Origin: an uncultured Francisella sp.
GTDB lineage: Bacteria; Pseudomonadota; Gammaproteobacteria; Burkholderiales; Neisseriaceae
Assembly (NCBI GenBank): GCA_943914555.1
Contig: CALUCM010000009.1
Span: forward strand, 1 to 51,725
DNA length: 51,725 bases
Direction: 5' to 3'
Shown here piece after piece: positions 45,469 through 51,725 of the stretch. Made by a program: the position numbers and the translations under genes. The notes under the pieces were generated by a model, which was given only the letters and a program-made list of their open reading frames with translations, had not been told where the DNA came from and did no database searches. Within the stretch, counting starts at the first letter, position 1. The number at the start of each line of letters is the position of its first letter.

Positions 45469-46485
45469 ATGATTTTAGTCACAGGAGGAGCAGGTTACAT
45501 TGGTTCTCACACAGTATTGACACTCTGTGAAGCTGGTCATCAAGTGCTTATTATCGATAACCTGAGTAATGCCTCTCCCAAGGTGTTAGACCGCTTAAAA
45601 AAACTTGTTGGAACAAAAATCCCCTTTGTGGAAGGTGATATTCGCGATACCGCTTTATTGCATCAACTGTTCAGTCGATACAAGATCACAGCAGTTATTC
45701 ATTTTGCAGGTCTTAAGGCAGTAGGAGAAAGTGTAGTAAAGCCTCTTCTTTACTATGATAACAATGTATCAGGTAGTTTAAAATTATTAACAGTGATGCA
45801 AGAAGCGCAAGTAAAAACCATCATATTTTCTTCTTCTGCTACCGTTTACGGCGCTCCCTCAAAAATGCCTATTACCGAGGATATGCCCGTTGGAAACACC
45901 ACCAATCCTTATGGCCGTTCCAAATATATTATCGAAAATATGCTGCAAGATCTGTATCAGAGTGACCCACAGTGGCGAGTGGTTCTACTGCGCTATTTTA
46001 ATCCAATTGCTGCTCATAAAAGTGGGCAAATAGGTGAAGATCCCCGGGGTATTCCTAACAATCTACTGCCTTTTATCAGCCAAGTTGCAGTGGGAAAGCA
46101 AGAGAAAGTACTGGTATTTGGTGGTGACTACCCTACTCCAGACGGCACAGGTGTGCGCGATTATATCCATGTCATGGACCTAGCCCATGGTCATTTAAAG
46201 GCTCTTGATAAACATACAAACGATCCAGGTGTGCACATATATAATTTGGGGACAGGCCAAGGTTATTCAGTTCTTGAAGTAATTAAAGCCTTTGCTAAAG
46301 CAAGTGGGCAAAAAATCTCTTATCAGATTGTTCCTAGACGACCCGGCGATATCGCCATTTGTTATGCTGACCCTAGTAAAGCACTACGCCATTTAGGTTG
46401 GCGATGTCAATACGGTCTATCACAAATGATGGAAGATACTTGGCGCTGGCAATCACACAATCCAAATGGTCATGAATCACTCTAA
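45469..46485 (+). CDS. galE: UDP-glucose 4-epimerase
   Basis: Interconverts UDP-glucose and UDP-galactose, usually to feed lipopolysaccharide or capsule synthesis. The extended short-chain dehydrogenase of 338 residues has the NAD-binding GGAGYIGSH (6-14), the Ser motif SSSATVYG, and the catalytic Tyr148 and Lys152 (YGRSK). No other gal genes are nearby, which favours a role in surface-sugar supply over galactose use. Its stop is directly adjacent to that of the convergent mutT. Confidence 0.96.
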   Translation: MILVTGGAGYIGSHTVLTLCEAGHQVLIIDNLSNASPKVLDRLKKLVGTKIPFVEGDIRDTALLHQLFSRYKITAVIHFAGLKAVGESVVKPLLYYDNNVSGSLKLLTVMQEAQVKTIIFSSSATVYGAPSKMPITEDMPVGNTTNPYGRSKYIIENMLQDLYQSDPQWRVVLLRYFNPIAAHKSGQIGEDPRGIPNNLLPFISQVAVGKQEKVLVFGGDYPTPDGTGVRDYIHVMDLAHGHLKALDKHTNDPGVHIYNLGTGQGYSVLEVIKAFAKASGQKISYQIVPRRPGDIAICYADPSKALRHLGWRCQYGLSQMMEDTWRWQSHNPNGHESL

Positions 46486-47256
46486 TTAAGACCAATTTAC
46501 TTCTCTACGATAAGCAAATCCGTGGATGCCTAATTTGTTTAAATGATCTATTTCTTCGGTAGTGGCATTTAATGCCCATATCGGCATAAACTGTCCCTCT
46601 TTTAAAACCCGACACAACATGTGATAGCTATTGGAAGAGACGATATTCCAGATTAAAGCATCAACATCTAAAGCTTCTCTTATTTGCTGCGTATTCTCCA
46701 CGACAACAACAGTGCAACTGTGATCCGGTTGAGCGCTAAGATTCTGATAATCTCTACTCAAATAGTACACTTTATCAGTGGAAGATAAGCTTTCGCGATA
46801 AGGCAGCAGATAAAAGGTTTGCTCTTGATCATAGAAAACACTATTGTGCAAAAAAAGTTGCCGCGGATACATGAGAGTCTTCACAACTTCATGATTACTT
46901 GGTAAGAAATTTTTATCTGGCAACTGCGCAGGCCAAACAAATTCCCAGTATTGCTCTTCTCTAGCTTTGATTTCACCAGACCACTGTCTTGCACAAATAC
47001 GCCAAAAAGATATGTTTAAAAGAGTGTTGTCATCAATAACCTGTTTATTCAGCCAAGGAGTAGCCCGATGCACATCAATATTTAGCTCTTCCTTAAGTTC
47101 TCTTTTTAAAGCAATTAAATCATTTTCTTTTGCCTTTGCTTTGCCTCCAGGAAACTCCCAATACCCCTGATAACTTCGATTCTGCTCACGTGTGCTAATT
47201 AAAACTTTTCCTTGAGTATTAAAGACTATTCCTACTGAAACACGCACTTTTTTCAT
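46486..47256 (-). CDS. mutT: MutT-like Nudix hydrolase with degenerate ThiE-like tail
   Basis: The N-terminal half (1-130) is a MutT-type 8-oxo-dGTP pyrophosphatase with Nudix box G38 x5 E44 x7 R52 E53 L54 x E56 E57. The usual Gly in the EExGU part is Asn59. The C-terminal 120 residues resemble a worn thiamine-phosphate-synthase (ThiE/TenI) domain, ending LGIHGFAYRREV as those domains do, but the phosphate-binding Gly-Gly is missing. Such fusions are known in betaproteobacteria. The frame opens at a TTG at 47334, but the ATG at 47256 gives the normal MutT start (MKKVRVSVGIVFN). Confidence 0.85.
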   Translation of the reverse strand: MKKVRVSVGIVFNTQGKVLISTREQNRSYQGYWEFPGGKAKAKENDLIALKRELKEELNIDVHRATPWLNKQVIDDNTLLNISFWRICARQWSGEIKAREEQYWEFVWPAQLPDKNFLPSNHEVVKTLMYPRQLFLHNSVFYDQEQTFYLLPYRESLSSTDKVYYLSRDYQNLSAQPDHSCTVVVVENTQQIREALDVDALIWNIVSSNSYHMLCRVLKEGQFMPIWALNATTEEIDHLNKLGIHGFAYRREVNWS

Positions 47257-47368
47257 TCCATTCCCCACCAAATCGCAGTTAAGAAGCGCTACGACTACCA
47301 TATCGACTAGATCAAAATCATGTAAAATACTCAAGTAGTAATGATAGAAAAGTTAGAGGTTAAGTGCA

Positions 47369-49546
47369 ATGTCCGCCCCATCACCTAGCACAAAAAGCAT
47401 TATCCCGAATCTCTCTGATGAGCTCTATCAAGTCGCCTTGCATCTCATGAAAGAGTATTATCCTGCAAAAGCAACCAGTGAAATCGAGTTGCCCCTAGTT
47501 CCTCACTTAATTGAAACTGCAAAAATCATCAGCACACTAGAATTGCGTGACACTTCCATCTTGGCTACCCTACTTGCTTATGTACCCTTTTATCATCCTG
47601 AACACTGGAAAAATAAGCTTGCCTCTCACATTGATGATGAAGTGATTGCCCTAATTTGTGGGTTTAATCAAATTCAAGAACTCACTAACTTCACTAAAGA
47701 CATTGCTTTTGCTACTGCAGAGGAGCGTGTCAAACAAACTGAATCAATGCGTAAAATGTTATTAGCTATGGTCAATGATATTCGTATTGTTTTTATTCAG
47801 CTGGCTATGGTGACACATAATATGCGACAACTGTCTAAAGCACCTTGTAGTTTTAATCACTCGGCCTATGCAAAAAAAACTTTAGATATCTTTGCCCCAC
47901 TTGCCAACCGGTTAGGTATTTGGCAGTTAAAATGGGAACTAGAAGATCTTGGTTTTCAGTATAGTCAGCCAAAAGAATACAAAAAAATTGCTCAGCTACT
48001 TAATGAAAAAAGAGTGGAACGGCTTGAATATCTTAAAGAATTTACCGAAACTCTCAAAAACGAATTACAGAAGGCCGGTATCGAATGTGAAGTAAGTGGT
48101 AGACCCAAACATATCTATTCCATCTACCGAAAGATGCAAAAAAAGCATCTTCATTTTGAAGAGCTATATGACATTCGGGCAGTGCGAATTATGGTTCAGA
48201 CGGTATCACAGTGCTATCACACCTTAGGCGTGGTACATAGTTTGTGGCGTCCTATCTCTGGTGAATTTGATGACTATATTTTCAATCCCAAACCTAATGA
48301 CTATCAAAGTTTGCATACTGTAATTGTAGGGCCTGACAATAAAAGCGTTGAAATACAGATTCGTACTTTTGAAATGCATCAGTTTGCTGAATTTGGAGTG
48401 GCTGCTCACTGGAAATATAAAGAAGGAGGTAAGAGTGATTCAATCTATGAGCAAAAAATCGCTTGGTTAAGACAATTACTTGATTGGCGTGAAAACGTTG
48501 TTACCCCCGATAAAGAAGATTTAGCTCATGCCTTTCAAACTGAGCTTTTTAAAGACACAATCTACGTTTTAACTCCAAGAGGTAAGGTTATCTCTTTACC
48601 TGCCGGTTCAACGCCAATTGACTTTGCCTATGCACTACATACTGATGTGGGTCATCAATGTCGCGGTGCCAAAGTCAATGGCTCTATCGTACCCTTATCT
48701 ACTCCACTTGAAAATGGGCAACGGGTAGAAATTATTACCTCCAAAAAAGGAAATCCGTCTGTCAACTGGCTACACGAAGGCTGGGTAAAAAGCCCTAAAG
48801 CCATTGCAAAAATACGTGCTTTTATCCGCAAAGAGAGTGTCGAATCGATAAAAGAGATCGGTAAGAATTATCTGGAAAAAGCCTTACATAAAATAGATAA
48901 ACGCCCCAGTCTTAATACTATTGCCGCACAACTGCACTTTAAAGATGTGGGTGAACTTTATTTAGCACTTGGTCATGGAGAAATAAGAAGCAAACACATT
49001 CAACAGACAATACAAGAACTTATTACGGTCTCACCAGAACGAACTAGCCAACTAAGCACAGACTCCTTTATTAAAAAAAGTCGTGCCAAAACAATGGGCA
49101 ATAAAGGCATATTAATCAACGGCGAAAGTGATATATTATCAACCTTGGCAAAATGCTGTAAACCAGCGCCTCCTGATCCGATTATTGGTTTTGTAACCAA
49201 AGGGCGAGGGATATCAATTCATCGCCAAAGTTGTCCAAGTTTTCTTAAATTAGCTGAAAATTTTCCAGAACGCATATTATCAGCACAATGGGGAGAGCTT
49301 ACAGAAGAACAGGCGGTTTTTTCTATTGATATCCAAATACTAGCTGAGGACAGAGAAGGACTGCTACGCGATATCACAGAGGTGTTTGCGCGCGCTAAAA
49401 TACGCGCAACTAGCATACAAAGTCAGTTAATAGGGACGAGTGCGAAGATAAAATTCACTCTTGAAGTAAGAACTATTTGTGAGCTAACCCCTATGCTTTC
49501 GCAACTAGGAAATATCCCAGGAGTATTCGAATTACATCGCCTTTAA
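47369..49546 (+). CDS. relA: RelA-type (p)ppGpp synthetase
   Basis: Ribosome-associated enzyme of the stringent response. Over 725 residues the order is a degenerate HD hydrolase-like domain, a synthetase domain, TGS (about 410-470), a helical and zinc-finger part (AKCCKPAPPDPIIGF) and a C-terminal ACT domain. The HD region lacks the His-Asp pair, so it should not hydrolyse ppGpp. The synthetase has EFDD (residues 299-302) and NPKPNDYQSLHTV, the acidic form seen in RelA and not in the bifunctional SpoT/Rel. AGAGG precedes the ATG. A separate spoT would be expected elsewhere. Confidence 0.95.
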   Translation: MSAPSPSTKSIIPNLSDELYQVALHLMKEYYPAKATSEIELPLVPHLIETAKIISTLELRDTSILATLLAYVPFYHPEHWKNKLASHIDDEVIALICGFNQIQELTNFTKDIAFATAEERVKQTESMRKMLLAMVNDIRIVFIQLAMVTHNMRQLSKAPCSFNHSAYAKKTLDIFAPLANRLGIWQLKWELEDLGFQYSQPKEYKKIAQLLNEKRVERLEYLKEFTETLKNELQKAGIECEVSGRPKHIYSIYRKMQKKHLHFEELYDIRAVRIMVQTVSQCYHTLGVVHSLWRPISGEFDDYIFNPKPNDYQSLHTVIVGPDNKSVEIQIRTFEMHQFAEFGVAAHWKYKEGGKSDSIYEQKIAWLRQLLDWRENVVTPDKEDLAHAFQTELFKDTIYVLTPRGKVISLPAGSTPIDFAYALHTDVGHQCRGAKVNGSIVPLSTPLENGQRVEIITSKKGNPSVNWLHEGWVKSPKAIAKIRAFIRKESVESIKEIGKNYLEKALHKIDKRPSLNTIAAQLHFKDVGELYLALGHGEIRSKHIQQTIQELITVSPERTSQLSTDSFIKKSRAKTMGNKGILINGESDILSTLAKCCKPAPPDPIIGFVTKGRGISIHRQSCPSFLKLAENFPERILSAQWGELTEEQAVFSIDIQILAEDREGLLRDITEVFARAKIRATSIQSQLIGTSAKIKFTLEVRTICELTPMLSQLGNIPGVFELHRL

Positions 49547-49605
49547 CCCAAAAGGAGCGCTACCAAATAGAAATAGATTTAAAGCGTACCCATCGTAACA
49601 TGCCC

Positions 49606-49634
49606 ATGAGCTGATACATAAATCTTTAGCTCAT
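49606..49634 (+). terminator. Weak hairpin after relA
   Basis: ATGAGCT (49606-49612) pairs exactly with AGCTCAT (49628-49634) around a 15-base loop, 60 bases after the relA stop. It is followed by AAATAATTATATT and not by a T-run, so it may not be a true intrinsic terminator. Confidence 0.3.
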
Positions 49635-49645
49635 AAATAATTATA

Positions 49646-49674
49646 TTGACGCAACCTCTGATAAATGAAATAAT
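49646..49674 (+). promoter_or_regulatory. Sigma-70 promoter of the GDSL autotransporter
   Basis: TTGACG (49646-49651) and AATAAT (49669-49674) are 17 bases apart, each matching five of six consensus bases. They lie about 130 bases before the start codon, which implies a long 5' leader of around 120 bases. Confidence 0.6.
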
Positions 49675-49803
49675 GGCGGCGCTTTCGCAACCAATAAGGT
49701 CATTAAAGCAGCTAAGTAGATTGCAACTATTTTATCTCTAAAATTAGCTCCAGCAAAAAGCCAATTTAAAGAAATTATCTATAACCACTTACTTTTAGAA
49801 ACC

Positions 49804-51725
49804 ATGAATACCAAAAAAACTCTAATTCATTTGACAACGCTCGGACTGCTGTCATCCATACCAGCTGCAGCTCAGGCAGAAGATTTCTTCACCGATCTTA
49901 AAAATATTGTAGCAGAAAATCCTAATCCATTTTTTGTGACAAGGTTTTTAGAAAGACGCCTTAATGAGTGGTCAATCGGTGTATTTAATCCCGATTATGT
50001 CAAAATTTATCCTGCAGTTGATTATCAAAATAAATCTAAGGATCATGAATTTAAACAAGTGGTTTCTTTTGGTGACAGTATGAGCGATAAAGGGGCCCAT
50101 ACTCGCTCTACCCTTTTTCTACCAGGAGGTTTTAACGCAAATCTCTATAATGACTATTTAAGCGAAATCTACTCAGGAAAGCCATCCGTTCCTTACACTT
50201 TAGGGGGGATTAACTATGCAGAATCAGGTTCTACTTTCGAGCGTCGCTTCTTCAACTTTCAATATGTACGCTATCAGATAGATCGCTATATTAAAAGATT
50301 TGGCAAAGCAAACCCAGAAAGTCTCTATTTGATTTCGGCAGGTAGCATGGATATTGGTTCCTCTTTCGATAAATTGATATTTAATTTATTTTCTGGCGGC
50401 TATCATTTAAATGACCAAGAATATACACTTGATCACTCACCGCAAATCGCTGCCCAAGATGTGGCTTATCTACATCAAAAGGGGGCAAAATATATTTTGA
50501 TCTCTAATCTTCCAGATGGCAGTCTTACCCCTTATACCGCTATGCTACCTATCGCTAGCCTAGTGCGATTACTGAACTATTTCTTTATTCCTGATTTTGG
50601 TTTGGCCACTTATATTGGTCAGGGAATTGATCACTATCTACGTAATCCAGCCAATCAAATTCAAGCAGAGAATGTACGAGATTATATCCGGCTTAACGGC
50701 ATTCATACCATGCAATCTATATTTTGGTTTTTACCGCATGCTTTGGTAACTAACCTATTTGATTTTCTCAGTGATGCAGAAAGACAAACGACACGTCAGT
50801 TTAGCTATTCTCTGAATCGAGAACTTGAAAAAACAGCTCAAGATGTAGCCCTCATTAATGTACATGATTTCCTTACAGAAGTGCTTGCCGATTACCATCG
50901 TTATGGTTTTGATGAAATTTTGGTACCAATGTGTGATCTTGGATTTTCATCTCATTATTGCGATAGTGATTCACCGCATTATCATAATGATAAAGTGTAT
51001 TTCTTTGGCGACTGGATTCATCCTAGTCCTGCTACTCATTTTCTTTTGTATCAATATACGCGCAGTATATTTGACGCCCCTTTATATGTAAGTTCCTTGA
51101 GTGATCATTATAGTGATGTCATGACTGCCAAGAATAACTTTTTAGATGGACAAATGGCCAATTTTCAAAAAAATGATGCTCTGCCGTTAAATGAATGGCG
51201 CTGGTTAGGAGGTTATTCAGGTTTAGTCAATAGCAATCGCTATCAAGTACAACAGCTTAAGGGAAAAACAAATTTAATCAACACCTTAAATGTTGGCGCT
51301 TATCGCTTGATGAATCCCAATTTAACAATTGGTTTATTATTAAGCGGTAGTTTAGGTACACGTAAGCCTTATAACAATTACCGTTTCCAATTCGCGTCTC
51401 TCAGTGCTGATTTATTTAGTCACTGGACGAATAATCGAGGCTATTGGGTGAATACTAATCTTTCTTTAGGATTAATGCATTTTGACCATATAGAACGTTC
51501 AATTCCTTTAATGAAAATGACACGAATAGAAAAAACAGCATCAACAAAGGCAATTGGTTTTGGTATTCACAGTAAAGCTGGCTATAACTGGCTTAGTACT
51601 AATAATTTAGTAGCTGGTCCGCAAATTGCATTAAACATGCAAAAGGTTATGGTTAAAAATATGAAAGAAGATGGTAATAGAAGTACTGCCATGCATTTTT
51701 ATAACCATCATAAAAATGATTTTTC
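49804..51725 (+). CDS. GDSL-family esterase autotransporter (EstA-like), 3' end outside window
   Basis: An open frame of 640 codons runs off the window end. Residues 1-25 form a signal peptide (LSSIPAAAQA). The passenger is a GDSL/SGNH hydrolase: nucleophile Ser92 in SFGDSMSD, block II NYAESG (137-142), and Asp403 and His406 in FGDWIHPSP. From about residue 445 begin amphipathic strands of an autotransporter beta-barrel (WRWLGGYSG onward), which should hold the esterase on the cell surface. Block III reads AGSMD (179-183) where the family has GxND, so the oxyanion-hole Asn is Met182. The nucleophile lies further in than in EstA, after an extra segment of about 60 residues. The real total length is unknown. 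Confidence 0.88.
   Translation, partial: MNTKKTLIHLTTLGLLSSIPAAAQAEDFFTDLKNIVAENPNPFFVTRFLERRLNEWSIGVFNPDYVKIYPAVDYQNKSKDHEFKQVVSFGDSMSDKGAHTRSTLFLPGGFNANLYNDYLSEIYSGKPSVPYTLGGINYAESGSTFERRFFNFQYVRYQIDRYIKRFGKANPESLYLISAGSMDIGSSFDKLIFNLFSGGYHLNDQEYTLDHSPQIAAQDVAYLHQKGAKYILISNLPDGSLTPYTAMLPIASLVRLLNYFFIPDFGLATYIGQGIDHYLRNPANQIQAENVRDYIRLNGIHTMQSIFWFLPHALVTNLFDFLSDAERQTTRQFSYSLNRELEKTAQDVALINVHDFLTEVLADYHRYGFDEILVPMCDLGFSSHYCDSDSPHYHNDKVYFFGDWIHPSPATHFLLYQYTRSIFDAPLYVSSLSDHYSDVMTAKNNFLDGQMANFQKNDALPLNEWRWLGGYSGLVNSNRYQVQQLKGKTNLINTLNVGAYRLMNPNLTIGLLLSGSLGTRKPYNNYRFQFASLSADLFSHWTNNRGYWVNTNLSLGLMHFDHIERSIPLMKMTRIEKTASTKAIGFGIHSKAGYNWLSTNNLVAGPQIALNMQKVMVKNMKEDGNRSTAMHFYNHHKNDF

Noticed and set aside
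50858..51091. A 77-residue plus-strand frame inside the GDSL autotransporter
   Set aside because: It lies out of frame within the well-supported esterase reading frame.

Overview
The window is a gene-dense, AT-rich stretch of bacterial chromosome (roughly 40% G+C by eye, not computed). It is almost entirely housekeeping genes. Gene content and order point to a betaproteobacterium, probably an AT-rich host-associated member of the Burkholderiales. Supporting signs are lpxK-Trm112-kdsB-adk, pcnB-folK-panB, dapA-bamC, a SPOR-domain gene before dsbA, a MutT protein with a degenerate ThiE-like tail, and a DUF3460-type small protein beside purE/purK. Two features fit less well: a type I pantothenate kinase (CoaA) and a long, enterobacterial-type ornithine carbamoyltransferase. 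The assignment is inference from remembered synteny and was not tested by a search.

Layout. 1-2061 (+): 3' part of murJ, then prmC. 2071-3489 (-): glnA. 3788-4720 (+): thrB, ending tail to tail with xseA. 4717-8585 (-): xseA, a FadL/OmpP1 porin and an unrecognised 256-residue protein. 8760-15038 (+): serS-coaA, a DEAD-box helicase, and lpxK-Trm112-kdsB-adk, ending at a clear terminator. 15039-15492: the only gap over 300 bases, holding that terminator and a perfect AT-rich palindrome. 15493-21588 (-): a tightly packed run DUF3460-like, O-methyltransferase, purE, lipoprotein, purK, tsaD, dapE, argF. 21658-24322 (+): pcnB-folK-panB. 24376-26589 (-): ybiT and a membrane protein. 26804-30732 (+): dapA-bamC and rdgB-hemW. 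30946-31461 (+): a lone type IV pilin. 31578-33836 (-): rnr. 33961-35652 (+): a UmuD-like self-cleaving protein and a dinB gene broken by one in-frame TGA. 35660-37033 (-): an alanine/sodium symporter. 37218-46485 (+): rpe-gph-recX, an acid phosphatase, ubiK-comM, SPOR, dsbA, uppP-argB-galE. 46486-47256 (-): mutT. 47369-49546 (+): relA. 49804-end (+): a GDSL-esterase autotransporter cut by the window edge.

The genes mostly serve amino-acid synthesis (glnA, thrB, dapA, dapE, argB, argF), cofactors (coaA, panB, folK, ubiK), nucleotides (purE, purK, adk), envelope assembly (murJ, uppP, lpxK, kdsB, bamC, fadL, dsbA), translation and RNA (serS, tsaD, prmC, pcnB, rnr) and genome care (xseA, recX, mutT, rdgB, comM).

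I found no CRISPR array, insertion sequence, tRNA, rRNA or obvious new defence system. The most distinctive locus is the UmuD-like/DinB module at 33899-35652. It has a near-consensus promoter with a palindrome between the -35 and -10, an extended basic N-terminus on the UmuD-like protein, and a single nonsense codon in the polymerase. Other points worth checking are a GDSL autotransporter lacking the usual oxyanion-hole Asn, a type IV pilin lacking its C-terminal cysteines, and an unknown lipoprotein inserted between purE and purK.
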